This document shows, piece by piece, positions 18,254 through 26,395 of a stretch of 64,000 bases of DNA. The notes beneath the pieces are model-generated. The model was not told the DNA's origin. It made no database searches and saw only the letters and a program-made list of their open reading frames with translations. Position numbers and translations under genes: made by a program. Position 1 is the first letter of the stretch; the number at the start of each line of letters is the position of its first letter. This DNA comes from Bifidobacterium goeldii (lineage in GTDB: Bacteria > Actinomycetota > Actinomycetes > Actinomycetales > Bifidobacteriaceae): assembly GCF_003951095.1 (NCBI RefSeq), contig NZ_QXGL01000001.1:620001-684000 (forward strand), read 5' to 3'.

Positions 18254-18775
18254 ATGCCTACACCAGATTTCGTATTGGAACTGCGCAAGAAGATCGGTCA
18301 TGATCTTCTCTGGCTCAACGGCGTCACCGGCTGCGTGCTGGATGGCGAAGGCCGTATTCTGCTCGGTCGGCGAAGTGATACCGGCGAGTGGGCGATGGTG
18401 TACGGCATCAATGAGCCGGGCGAGCAGCCTGCCGATACGGTGGTGCGCGAGATCAAAGAGGAGACGGGCGTGGATGCGGTCGTCACTGACTTGGTGGCTG
18501 TCGTCTCCTCGAGCAAGGTGATCACGTATGCGAACGGCGACAACACGATGTACATGGATCATTCGTTCCTGTGCGCGTTGAAGCCGGGTGGCAATGCGAA
18601 GCCGTTTGTTGGCGATGAGGAGAGTCTCAACGTTGGTTGGTTTGATCTCGACGACATGCCGCAGCCGCTTGCCAAAAGCACCGTGGAGCGTCTGGCGATC
18701 TTCCGCCGGTACATCGAAAACAAAAGCCACGGAGACGCACATGCGATCTTCGTGGCGGATGGTGTGATGCACTGA
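18254..18775 (+). CDS. Nudix hydrolase
   Basis: This 173-residue protein carries a full Nudix box, GINEPGEQPADTVV followed by REIKEETGVDA, the Mg-binding motif of enzymes that split nucleoside diphosphates linked to another moiety. Candidate substrates include oxidised nucleotides and ADP-ribose, and the sequence does not choose among them. It starts six bases after pepP, so the two are co-transcribed, perhaps simply as housekeeping functions. A long hairpin follows and separates it from the convergent nagA. Confidence 0.9.
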   Translation: MPTPDFVLELRKKIGHDLLWLNGVTGCVLDGEGRILLGRRSDTGEWAMVYGINEPGEQPADTVVREIKEETGVDAVVTDLVAVVSSSKVITYANGDNTMYMDHSFLCALKPGGNAKPFVGDEESLNVGWFDLDDMPQPLAKSTVERLAIFRRYIENKSHGDAHAIFVADGVMH

Positions 18776-18792
18776 GCGCCATCAACCACAAG

Positions 18793-18842
18793 ATAGGGGC
18801 GGTGTTTCCTTCTCAACTCATCGAAGGAAACACCGCCCCTAT
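18793..18842. terminator. Long hairpin between convergent Nudix and nagA genes
   Basis: ATAGGGGCGGTGTTTCCTT pairs with AAGGAAACACCGCCCCTAT, a perfect 19-bp stem with a 12-base loop. No T run follows on either strand, so it may block read-through mainly by structure or protect 3' ends. Confidence 0.75.
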
Positions 18843-18864
18843 TGCATAGGTGGCTTATCCGCGG

Positions 18865-20121
18865 TTACTTGACCTTACGGCCGGCGCACCACACTTGCTG
18901 CACCTTCCAGGTGGCAGGGTCGGTGATCAGCACATCGGCAGCGTATCCGGGTGCCAGTAGACCCAGAGGAGCGCCGGTTACTGCGTTCGGCTTGTCGTAG
19001 CCGAACGCCTTGGCCGGGGTGAGTGTGGCCGCTTCAACAGCATCCACTGGCGAAATACCCAGCTCGTTGACTGCACGTTCAACAGCAACTTCGAGCAGCA
19101 GCGTCGATCCAGCAATTGCACCGTTGGAAACCAGTCGTGCGTGGCCATCAACAACATTGACGTCCAGCGCTCCGAGCTTGTAAGCACCGTCCGGGCAGTC
19201 GGTAGCGGCCATTGCGTCGGTAACAAAAGCGATGCGATGCGGCGCGAATCCGAAGCCCAAGCGAACCATCGGGTTCTGCACGTGGAAACCGTCGTTAATC
19301 AGCTCGATGGTAACGCGCGGGTCTTCTACAGCAGCTGGAATCGGGCCCGGCTTGCGATGGTGCAGTCCGTTCATCGCATTGAACATGTGGGTCATAATGC
19401 CGGCTCCTGCGTTAAAACCACGCTTGGCGGTCTCATAGTCGGCGTCACAGTGGCCAACCGCAGGAACGACGCCGGCGGCGGCGAACTGCTGAATTGCGCT
19501 AATACCGTGCGGCAGCTCGGGGGCGATGGTGATCTGGCGAATGCACCCGTCAGCGGCTTCCAACAGCTGTTCAACCAGTTCAGGTACCGGGTCCTTTAAG
19601 CATTCTGGATCATGCGCACCTTTGCGAGCGAGCGCAAGGAACGGACCTTCCAAGTGAGCACCCAGAATGTCGGGGCGCATATCCATCTTGGCACGCACGT
19701 TCTTCAAGTTCGCGCAAATGACGTCAACAGGGTTGGTGATCAGCGACAGCACCTGTCGGGTAGTGCCGTGTACAGCGTGGCCTGCGCGTGCGATATCAAT
19801 ACCTTCTGGACCATCATCGAAGGAATGTTCCCATGCGCCGTGTGCGTGAATATCGACGTAACCAGGCGTGACCAGTTGCCCTGCGGCGTCGATCACTGCC
19901 GTGTCGTCGGCTGGATCGAGGCCGATAGAGCGGCACGCTGATTCGAATTCCTCATCATCGGTACCGATGGCAGTGATAACACCGTGTGCGGCGGTCAGCC
20001 AGAAGTGACTGGTCACTCCCTGTGCGTCAACTTTGCGCGCGCCGCGGATAGCGATACGTTCCGGGGCTCCGGCCAGCGATTCGCTCACCTGCGCGACGAT
20101 CTCTTCTCGTGATTGACTCAT
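18865..20121 (-). CDS. nagA: N-acetylglucosamine-6-phosphate deacetylase
   Basis: NagA converts GlcNAc-6-phosphate to glucosamine-6-phosphate and acetate. The 418-residue protein has the amidohydrolase metal site: VDIHAHG, the metal-binding Glu in AHLEGPFLA, His in VGHCDAD, THMFNAM and the catalytic Asp in FVTDAMAA. The ATG at 20121 was chosen because AAGGAG lies eight to nine bases before it; the longer frame to 20172 has no such site. nagB lies upstream on the same strand, with a terminator-like hairpin between the two. Together they feed amino sugars from host glycans into glycolysis. Confidence 0.93.
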   Translation of the reverse strand: MSQSREEIVAQVSESLAGAPERIAIRGARKVDAQGVTSHFWLTAAHGVITAIGTDDEEFESACRSIGLDPADDTAVIDAAGQLVTPGYVDIHAHGAWEHSFDDGPEGIDIARAGHAVHGTTRQVLSLITNPVDVICANLKNVRAKMDMRPDILGAHLEGPFLALARKGAHDPECLKDPVPELVEQLLEAADGCIRQITIAPELPHGISAIQQFAAAGVVPAVGHCDADYETAKRGFNAGAGIMTHMFNAMNGLHHRKPGPIPAAVEDPRVTIELINDGFHVQNPMVRLGFGFAPHRIAFVTDAMAATDCPDGAYKLGALDVNVVDGHARLVSNGAIAGSTLLLEVAVERAVNELGISPVDAVEAATLTPAKAFGYDKPNAVTGAPLGLLAPGYAADVLITDPATWKVQQVWCAGRKVK

Positions 20122-20140
20122 ATCGTCATGCTCCTTATCG

Positions 20141-20180
20141 AAAAAACGCTCCCTTGCCGAGTGAAGTAGCAAAGGGAGCG
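20141..20180 (-). terminator. Terminator-like hairpin between nagB and nagA
   Basis: Read on the minus strand, CGCTCCCTTTGC and GCAAGGGAGCG form a stem followed at once by TTTTTT. It lies 17 bases after the nagB stop and just before the nagA ribosome binding site, so part of the nagB transcription would end before nagA. Confidence 0.8.
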
Positions 20181-20196
20181 CTGGTAAACGATGAGA

Positions 20197-21009
20197 TCAG
20201 ATGCCCTGCCATGCCGGCTTGTGCGCGAATGCGTACTTGTAGTAGTCCTTGTGGCGCAGGCGAGAAGCAGCAGCCTCATCAACAATAATCGTTGCATGCG
20301 GGTGCATTTGCAGTGCGGAAGCCGGGCAGAAGGCGCTCACGCCGCCCTCAACGGTCTCCTCAATGGCTTCAGCCTTGCCTTCACCGAAGGCCAGCAGCAC
20401 CAGGTGACGAGCGCGCATAATCGTGCCAATACCCTGCGTAATGCAGTGGGTTGGCACTTGGTTGATGTCGTCGTCGAAGAAGCGTGCGTTGTCGATACGA
20501 GTCTGCTCGGCAAGCGTCTTAATACGCGTGCCGGAAGCCAGCGACGAGCCAGGCTCGTTGAAGCCAACGTGACCGTCGGTACCGATGCCGAGGATTTGCA
20601 CGTCGATACCACCCGCAGCTTCGATAGCTGCATCGTAATCAGCACCAGCGTGTTCGATTTTCTCGCCATCTTCCAGCGGCGCACCGTCGAGGACATCACC
20701 GGGCACGTGAACCTTGGCTGGATCGAGGCCGAGCGGCTCAACAACAGTGCGGTGAATGGTGGAATGGTAGGACTCAGGATGGGTCAGCGGCAAGCCAATG
20801 TACTCGTCAAGTGCGAAGCCGCGCACCTGGCTGACATCGATGCTCTCATCCTTGACGATTTTGGCGAGTGCCTGGTAGGCAGCCAGCGGGCTGGAGCCTG
20901 TAGCGAGACCTAGCACTGCGTTGGGCTTGGCCTTGATTAAATCAGCGACGCAACGAGCGTAGATTTCGCCCGCTTCCTGCTCGTTCTTGACGACAATTAC
21001 TTCTGGCAT
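20197..21009 (-). CDS. nagB: Glucosamine-6-phosphate deaminase
   Basis: NagB converts glucosamine-6-phosphate to fructose-6-phosphate and ammonia. The 270-residue protein has the typical LGLATGSSPLAAY phosphate-binding loop, FALDEYIGL with the catalytic Asp, and GIGTDGHVGFNEPGS. Length is normal. AAAGGTGGGA precedes the ATG. The gene is divergent from a ROK regulator across a 242-base region and is upstream of nagA. Control by amino-sugar phosphate through that ROK protein is an inference from arrangement. Confidence 0.95.
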   Translation of the reverse strand: MPEVIVVKNEQEAGEIYARCVADLIKAKPNAVLGLATGSSPLAAYQALAKIVKDESIDVSQVRGFALDEYIGLPLTHPESYHSTIHRTVVEPLGLDPAKVHVPGDVLDGAPLEDGEKIEHAGADYDAAIEAAGGIDVQILGIGTDGHVGFNEPGSSLASGTRIKTLAEQTRIDNARFFDDDINQVPTHCITQGIGTIMRARHLVLLAFGEGKAEAIEETVEGGVSAFCPASALQMHPHATIIVDEAAASRLRHKDYYKYAFAHKPAWQGI

Positions 21010-21123
21010 GTTGTCCCACCTTTCTGGATTATCCGCGGCTCGGCAACGCCCTCGTCACCGCGCGCACATCGTGTTCGACGACGGCGATGGGCTTGCTACA
21101 TCCGTAGCAGTTCCGCTATTTGT

Positions 21124-21139
21124 TAAGTATACTAACTTA
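21124..21139. promoter_or_regulatory. Inverted repeat in the nagB-ROK divergent region, candidate operator
   Basis: TAAGT-ATACTA-ACTTA has 5-bp arms around an A/T-rich centre, in an otherwise G+C-rich region. It is roughly midway between the nagB and ROK starts (115 bases from nagB, 113 from the ROK gene), where an autoregulating ROK repressor would bind. Confidence 0.4.
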
Positions 21140-21251
21140 TTTCATTTTGTGCACGCTCCGGCGTTTACCATGTCATGGCCATACAATGAAGAAAGCGTAA
21201 CTTTCTCTCCGGCATTTTCGCCGTCTTCGCTCGCTTGTGAAAGGACGTATC

Positions 21252-22391
21252 ATGACCGCTTCCCGCCGCTCCGGGATCTGGGCACTACATACCCCGGACC
21301 GTAGCGCCAAAGCCAGTCCAGCGGATGTACGCCGTATTAATCGATCGTTGATTTTTAGCCTACTGTTCCCTGATCATCAGTATTCACGTGCTGAAATTGG
21401 CCGGCGCACTGGATTGTCACGAGTAGCAGTATCCGACGTTGTCAACGACATGCTTGACTGTGGCCTTCTGCGCGAAAATGGTCAAGAATCTAACAGTGGC
21501 AAAGGTAAGCGCGGCACACTGTTAAGCGTTGATACTACGCGACTGAACATTATCAGCATTGACATGTCGCAACCGCATCTCATTCAAGGTGCTGTTACCA
21601 ATTTGCTTGGTATTCCTACGTATCGCGCTGAAGCAGCGCTCAACGCTGTTGATCACGTTACGATCGAGATGATCACCTCGATTATTGAACAGCTCCTCAA
21701 TCACGCTGGCGACGCTATTGGCATTGGTATCGCAGCCCCTGGCGTTGTCGATGAGGAAGGCGTGGTGCGCCGTTCCACATTGTTCGGCTGGGAAGATCTT
21801 GATCTGCGTTCACCAATCGAACAACATTTTGGAATTCGCGTCACCGTTGATAACGACGCCACCTGCGCGATGCTCACCGAACGGTTCTTCGGCCAAGGCG
21901 GACCCAATATGCTGTTTGTACGCATTAGCCGTGGCATCGGTGGCGCAGTGCTCATTGATGACGTACCCGTTATTGGCGAATACCATGCCGGCGGCGAAAT
22001 CGGTCACATTTCACTCGACCCGCAAGGACCACCTTGTGCGTGCGGCAAGCGCGGCTGTCTCGAGCGGCTCATTTCAGCAACTTCACTACGCGCTCGTATG
22101 CAGCATGCGTCGCTTCTTGAGCGCACGCAAATTCTTCGACAAGCTGGCACATATCTTGCCACCGCGCTCTCCATGCCAGTCGGCCTGCTCGATATGGCGG
22201 ACGTGTGCGTGTATGGCCAGCCCGATATCGTCAATGATGATTTTCTTACCGCGGCCCAGCGGCGATTTGACCAGTTGACTGGCTCGTCATTCCATACGCG
22301 CACGATCATCCGTCGATGCCAATGCGGCGGCGATATCACTTTACGCGGCGAAGCATTATCCGTATTGCATAATTACCTCGAAAGCTTGTAA
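21252..22391 (+). CDS. ROK-family transcriptional regulator, NagC-like
   Basis: This 379-residue protein has an N-terminal winged helix (YSRAEIGRRTGLSRVAVSDVVNDML) and a C-terminal sugar-kinase-like domain of the ROK family, including GIAAPGVVDEEG, VDNDATCAML, GIGGAVLIDD, EIGHISLDP and the zinc motif CACGKRGC. ROK regulators repress sugar genes and release DNA on binding a sugar or sugar phosphate. GAAAGGA precedes ATG 21252. The divergent position next to nagB suggests it controls amino-sugar catabolism, as NagC does in other bacteria. The effector is not shown by the sequence. Confidence 0.88.
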   Translation: MTASRRSGIWALHTPDRSAKASPADVRRINRSLIFSLLFPDHQYSRAEIGRRTGLSRVAVSDVVNDMLDCGLLRENGQESNSGKGKRGTLLSVDTTRLNIISIDMSQPHLIQGAVTNLLGIPTYRAEAALNAVDHVTIEMITSIIEQLLNHAGDAIGIGIAAPGVVDEEGVVRRSTLFGWEDLDLRSPIEQHFGIRVTVDNDATCAMLTERFFGQGGPNMLFVRISRGIGGAVLIDDVPVIGEYHAGGEIGHISLDPQGPPCACGKRGCLERLISATSLRARMQHASLLERTQILRQAGTYLATALSMPVGLLDMADVCVYGQPDIVNDDFLTAAQRRFDQLTGSSFHTRTIIRRCQCGGDITLRGEALSVLHNYLESL

Positions 22392-22425
22392 GCGCCCGCG
22401 CAATTACTCGCTCATACCTTCAATA

Positions 22426-22465
22426 ATTGCGGCGTGACTTGCGATACACCAAGCCACGCCGCAAT
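22426..22465. terminator. Hairpin between convergent ROK and cutC genes
   Basis: ATTGCGGCGTG and CACGCCGCAAT form an 11-bp perfect stem around an 18-base loop. There is no T run on the plus strand; the minus strand continues with ATTATTG. Confidence 0.6.
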
Positions 22466-22479
22466 CGCCGATTACTTCG

Positions 22480-23214
22480 TTACCATCTGCGCGCTGCGGC
22501 GACTGCAGCACGCACTATCTGCCTATCAGTCTCATCAATGTCTTCATGACCGCCGCCGCCAGGGCCACCGTTGGACGGGCGCGATCGGCGAGCAGAAAGA
22601 TGCACTGAAGACACACCCGCATCCAACAATGCAGGAATGTCATCGATTGCAACACCACCGCCTGCTTGGATTTGAATGCGCCCACCTGCGTGTGATACCA
22701 GCGCTCGCAATTGATCGAGTCCTTCGATAGCGCGCGCAGCACCGCCGGAAGTGAGTACTCGCGTATATCCCATGTCGATCAATGCTTCCAGTGTTGCAAA
22801 CCGGTTCGCCACCATATCAAAGGCACGATGGAACGTGATCTGCACCTTGCGATTACACCGCTCAGCCTCATCGCGAGCAGCTTGCACCAGTTGTTCAGCA
22901 AACGGCAAATCAATATCACCCTCTGCGGTCAGCCCACCGACTACTACGCCAGTCGCTCCTGCGAGAATCGCTGAACGAACGTCTGCAAGTTGCACTTGCT
23001 TTTCAACATCATCGTATGCAAAATCGCCGGCACGCGGACGAATCAACGCTTGCACTCCTTGTGGAACGCCCACATGCGTGCATGCTTGAATCAGCCCAAA
23101 GCTGGGAGTCATGCCTCCTGTGCGCAATGCCATACACAGTTCGACACGGTCCGCACCCTCTTCTACGGCGATGCGCGTGCCTGATACATCCTGTACTGCT
23201 ATTTCAACCGTCAT
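22480..23214 (-). CDS. cutC: CutC family protein
   Basis: This 244-residue TIM-barrel protein matches CutC throughout: VEIAVQDVSGTRIAVEEGADRVELC, RPRAGDFAYDD, ITFHRAFDM, RVLTSGGAARAIEG and the IQAGGGV region. CutC was first linked to copper tolerance in E. coli, but that link is disputed and its chemistry is uncertain. The second ATG (23214) is preferred because AAAGGAG directly abuts the first one and is correctly spaced for the second. It lies between two ROK-regulated loci, and in some bacteria cutC occurs with amino-sugar genes, so a sugar link is possible. Confidence 0.88.
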   Translation of the reverse strand: MTVEIAVQDVSGTRIAVEEGADRVELCMALRTGGMTPSFGLIQACTHVGVPQGVQALIRPRAGDFAYDDVEKQVQLADVRSAILAGATGVVVGGLTAEGDIDLPFAEQLVQAARDEAERCNRKVQITFHRAFDMVANRFATLEALIDMGYTRVLTSGGAARAIEGLDQLRALVSHAGGRIQIQAGGGVAIDDIPALLDAGVSSVHLSARRSRPSNGGPGGGGHEDIDETDRQIVRAAVAAARRW

Positions 23215-23345
23215 GCTCATCTCCTTTGACGCAACATTGCCGATGACTTCACTAGGCTATCATCCCCTGTTTCAGCGGCGCGTCGGAGGGAAAAGATAAG
23301 TGCCATAAGGCGACACGCCGTAGACCCCCTTGACTACCCATTTTG

Positions 23346-23360
23346 AGTTAACTGCGTTAA
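23346..23360. promoter_or_regulatory. AGTTAACT palindrome and repeated GTTAA upstream of second ROK gene
   Basis: AGTTAACT at 23346-23353 is an 8-bp palindrome, and a second GTTAA follows seven bases on. The stretch is A/T-rich and about 100 bases before the ROK start, so it may be an autoregulatory operator or promoter region. No confident -35/-10 pair was assigned. Confidence 0.3.
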
Positions 23361-23459
23361 TATATAAACATCGTTCAGATTCAACGACGATCATGAGACA
23401 CGACGCAGATAGTCGGCAACGACTGCTGTGGCATAGGCGCAACCAACGAAGGAGTAGCG

Positions 23460-24671
23460 ATGGGCAATATGGCCGGCACAGCCACATCAATCGCATCGGT
23501 CTCCGAATCGAACCGTTCGCGCATCATGCACCACCTCTACCAGCACGGTGTCAGCTCTCGGGCACAAATTGCAAAAGCCCTCGAACTCACCCCCGCAGCC
23601 ATCACCAAAATCACCGCAAAACTCCTCGATGCAGGCGTTATCGAAGAAACCGGCGATCTTGAAGGCAGCAAGAACCGTCGCTCTATCGGACTGAAACTCG
23701 ATAAAAACGCGTTCCATGTTATTGCCGTCAAATTCGCTCGCAGTCTGGTACAAATCGGTGTTTTCGACCTCGCCGGCACCCCGCTGACCGTACGTGACCT
23801 CCCGCAAATCACCGAGGACACCATCAGCGAAACAGTGAATCTGCTTCATGCGATCATCAACGACATGATCCATGCCGACTCCGCTATTGTCGCTGTTGGT
23901 ATGGCTGTCCCCGGACCCTACCTGCGCCATATTGGCCGTACCGCAGTCGTCTCTTCGATGCGCGGTTGGCAGCGCGTCAACTTCCTTGATGAATTCGGTG
24001 GCGCTTTCCCCGTCCCCGTATTCGTTGAGCAAGACGCTCGCGCAGGCGCTTTCGCACAATACTTATTCGACCCCTCTGTTGCCGACGACGGTCTCGCCTA
24101 CTACCTCATCGGCGAAGGCGTAGGCCTCGGCGTCATCGACCACGGTTCAATGATCAACGGCGCAATGGGAGCCGCTACCGAAATCGGCCACGTCAGCATT
24201 GACATTCACGGCAAACCCTGCGAATGCGGCAATGTTGGTTGCCTTGAACGCTACTGCTCTACTCCCGCTATTCACGAGATGATCGTCAATGAAGGCGACC
24301 TGATTGACAACGCCAGCCAGCTGACACACACGCAAGCTGCTCGCACCCTGTTTGCCATGGCAAAGCACGGCAACGAACGCGCGATACAGCTCGTTCGCCA
24401 AGTCGGGCAATACATTGGGTTCGGCTGCGTGACTATCTTCAACGCGTTTAACCCCGCGCAGATCGTCATCGGTGATATTGTCTCCGAAGCCGGCCCGCTC
24501 CTCCTCGACGAAGTCAAAACCGTTGTCAATCAGCACGTTATTCCTGAACTCAACGAAGCGACCACCATCACCCTATCCGAATTACCTGCTGATGCAGCGC
24601 TCGGAGGCGGTGCCGCAGTCGCCATTAACCAGTTCCTTGAGCATCCATCCATGTTCTTCGAACTCACGTAA
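23460..24671 (+). CDS. ROK-family transcriptional regulator of the adjacent sugar operon
   Basis: This 403-residue ROK regulator has a winged helix near the N-terminus (VSSRAQIAKALELTPAAITKITAKLLDAGVI). The ROK domain follows, with AVGMAVPGPYL, VFVEQDARAGAFA, GEGVGLGVIDHG, EIGHVSIDI and the zinc site CECGNVGC. GAAGGAG lies six bases before the ATG. The downstream kinase, VOC protein and permease are in the same direction, so it probably senses a sugar imported or phosphorylated by them. It is only distantly similar to the ROK protein at 21 kb. Confidence 0.88.
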   Translation: MGNMAGTATSIASVSESNRSRIMHHLYQHGVSSRAQIAKALELTPAAITKITAKLLDAGVIEETGDLEGSKNRRSIGLKLDKNAFHVIAVKFARSLVQIGVFDLAGTPLTVRDLPQITEDTISETVNLLHAIINDMIHADSAIVAVGMAVPGPYLRHIGRTAVVSSMRGWQRVNFLDEFGGAFPVPVFVEQDARAGAFAQYLFDPSVADDGLAYYLIGEGVGLGVIDHGSMINGAMGAATEIGHVSIDIHGKPCECGNVGCLERYCSTPAIHEMIVNEGDLIDNASQLTHTQAARTLFAMAKHGNERAIQLVRQVGQYIGFGCVTIFNAFNPAQIVIGDIVSEAGPLLLDEVKTVVNQHVIPELNEATTITLSELPADAALGGGAAVAINQFLEHPSMFFELT

Positions 24672-24700
24672 CCAACCTCGCAACAGCGAGATATGTAAGT

Positions 24701-24724
24701 TTTTCCAAATTTTCCAAACGGAAA
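24701..24724 (+). promoter_or_regulatory. Tandem TTTTCCAAA repeat with TTTCC-N4-GGAAA palindrome, candidate ROK operator
   Basis: TTTTCCAAA occurs twice in direct tandem at 24701-24709 and 24710-24718. The second copy also forms TTTCC-AAAC-GGAAA (24711-24724). The site lies 37-60 bases before the sugar kinase ATG, a typical repressor position, between the ROK gene and the genes it may control. Confidence 0.5.
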
Positions 24725-24760
24725 CCACTAACCACACCACATCCAATGAAAGGAACCATC

Positions 24761-25672
24761 ATGGCCAAGCCAATTGTTCTGTCTCTGGGAGAACTCCTCT
24801 GGGATATGCTGCCCACTGGCAAGCGTGCAGGCGGCGCCCCCGTTAACTTCGCCTACCATGCGATGATGAATGGTACTGAAGGCTGGTCCATCAGCGCTGT
24901 TGGCGAAGACGAGCTCGGTGACGAACTGCTTGTCGAGGCTGAGAAGGCTGGCATTCACACCATTATTCAGCGCAACGCATGGCCGACCTCCACCGTTGAA
25001 GTAGCGCTCAAGAACGGTATTCCGGAGTACACCATCGTTAAGGGTGTGGCATGGGATCACCTGCTGCTCACCCGCCAGCTCATCGAAGTTGCCGAGCAGG
25101 CTGACGCTGTATGCTTCGGTACGCTGGGCCTGCGCTCCCCTGAATCGCACGACACGATTATCGAGCTGCTCAAGCACACTAAGCCGTCCGCAATGAAGTT
25201 CTTCGACATCAACCTGCGCGGTGACCACTACTCCAAGGAGCTCATTGAAGAGCTGCTCGGTTACGCTACCGTGTTCAAGATCAACGATGCTGAACTGCTG
25301 CTCCTGCGCGACATGTTCGATATCCGCGGTACTTCCGACGATGAGGCTTGCCGTTGGTTCATGACCGAATACGGCCTGGATTACGTGATCCTGACCGGCG
25401 GTTCCACCTTCTCGACCATCATCTCCAAGAACGGCGAGTCCTCCACGCTCAATACCCCGCATGTTGAGGTCGTTGACACCGTTGGCGCTGGCGACTCGTT
25501 CTCCGGCACGTTCACCGGCAAGATTCTCACCGGCTCCACGCTGGCACAGGCTCACCGCGCTGCTGTGAACACTGCTGCATTCGTGTGCACGCAGGCTGGC
25601 GCATGGCCGAAGTACCCGGAAGTCATGCCTGACTATCTGGCCGAAACTGAAAAGGCGTCAGAAGCCGAGTAA
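24761..25672 (+). CDS. PfkB-family carbohydrate kinase, fructokinase-like
   Basis: This 303-residue protein belongs to the ribokinase/PfkB family, which phosphorylates a sugar with ATP. Visible are LGELLWDMLPTG at the start, the GGAPVNFAYH sugar-binding stretch, DINLRGDHYS, and the catalytic motif DTVGAGDSFSGTF with its Asp base. The pattern is close to fructokinases, so fructose is the best guess for substrate. GAAAGGA precedes the ATG. The gene follows a ROK regulator and is followed by a VOC protein and an FHS-type permease, which together look like a small uptake-and-phosphorylation locus for one hexose. Confidence 0.85.
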   Translation: MAKPIVLSLGELLWDMLPTGKRAGGAPVNFAYHAMMNGTEGWSISAVGEDELGDELLVEAEKAGIHTIIQRNAWPTSTVEVALKNGIPEYTIVKGVAWDHLLLTRQLIEVAEQADAVCFGTLGLRSPESHDTIIELLKHTKPSAMKFFDINLRGDHYSKELIEELLGYATVFKINDAELLLLRDMFDIRGTSDDEACRWFMTEYGLDYVILTGGSTFSTIISKNGESSTLNTPHVEVVDTVGAGDSFSGTFTGKILTGSTLAQAHRAAVNTAAFVCTQAGAWPKYPEVMPDYLAETEKASEAE

Positions 25673-25745
25673 GCATGCGAGCGCACTAGCGCTCAACGCA
25701 GCATTGATGGTCTGAGGTCTGCGGCCGAAAACCATCAGAAACGCA

Positions 25746-25783
25746 GCTATGGCGGCACAACAACGATGTCGCGTCGCCATAGC
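25746..25783. terminator. Hairpin after the sugar kinase
   Basis: GCTATGGCG and CGCCATAGC form a 9-bp stem with a 20-base loop in the 242-base gap between the kinase and the VOC gene. No T run follows. A weaker GATGGT/ACCATC pair lies just upstream (about 25707-25737). The VOC gene may therefore be transcribed partly on its own. Confidence 0.5.
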
Positions 25784-25914
25784 CTCCCCCCACTCATCCT
25801 CATTCATTGCAGTATCACCGTCTACGGTGTGCCTTCGCGTACCTGTTTTCGGCTGGACTGTGCCAGTTTCACATCGATCTACTACAACCAACAACCAAAC
25901 ACAAAGGAGTAATC

Positions 25915-26304
25915 ATGGCCATTCAGGATACCGTCACTGGTGTGCAGCACGTCGGCATTCCTACCACCGATCTCGAGGGCACTATTGCCTACTATGAGAA
26001 GCTCGGTTTCGAGTGTCTCGGCATCTACCCGAACGGTGACGATCGTTGTACGTTCCTGCGCTTGAACAACCTCACGCTCGAAGTGTGGACGATGGATCCG
26101 ACCCCGATGGAGAACGGCGCAATCAACCACTTCGCACTTGACTCCAAGGATATTGAAGCATCGTTTGCTGAAGCACAGAAGCTTGGCCTGAACTTCGTTG
26201 AAGGCTCTATCCAGCACATCGACACGTTCTGGGAGCACGGCATCCGCTACTTCAACGTGCTTGGCCCCAACCACGAGGTCATCGAGTTCTGCCAGATCAT
26301 GTAA
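25915..26304 (+). CDS. VOC (glyoxalase/bleomycin resistance) family protein
   Basis: This 129-residue protein is a single vicinal-oxygen-chelate module pair: VQHVGIPTTDLEGTIAYYEKLGF with a metal-type His, LTLEVW with Glu, AINHFALDSKDIEASF with His, and NHEVIEFCQIM with a terminal Glu. These match the usual His/Glu metal ligands. VOC proteins include lactoylglutathione lyases, epimerases and dioxygenases. Bifidobacteria lack glutathione, so a glyoxalase I label would be doubtful. It sits between a sugar kinase and a sugar permease, suggesting a reaction on a sugar or a by-product such as a reactive carbonyl. AAAGGAG precedes the ATG. Confidence 0.82.
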   Translation: MAIQDTVTGVQHVGIPTTDLEGTIAYYEKLGFECLGIYPNGDDRCTFLRLNNLTLEVWTMDPTPMENGAINHFALDSKDIEASFAEAQKLGLNFVEGSIQHIDTFWEHGIRYFNVLGPNHEVIEFCQIM

Positions 26305-26315
26305 CTGTCGCCTGT

Positions 26316-26356
26316 TGGTGTGTGGCAACTCAGTAACTGCTAGTTGCCGCACACCA
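26316..26356. repeat. Stem-loop between VOC and permease genes
   Basis: TGGTGTGTGGCAACT pairs with AGTTGCCGCACACCA (15 positions, one non-Watson-Crick) around an 11-base loop. It lies 11 bases after the VOC stop and 40 bases before the permease start. With no T run it is more likely an mRNA-stability or partial termination element than a full terminator. Confidence 0.6.
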
Positions 26357-26395
26357 GCTTCACTCACGCAAAGAAACAACAAGGGGAATCACATC

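Noticed and set aside
16598..18772. A 724-residue open frame on the minus strand opposite the Xaa-Pro aminopeptidase and Nudix genes
   Set aside because: It is exactly antisense to two well-supported genes, is very rich in His and Arg, and has no recognisable motif. Long antisense frames are expected from strong G/C third-position bias.
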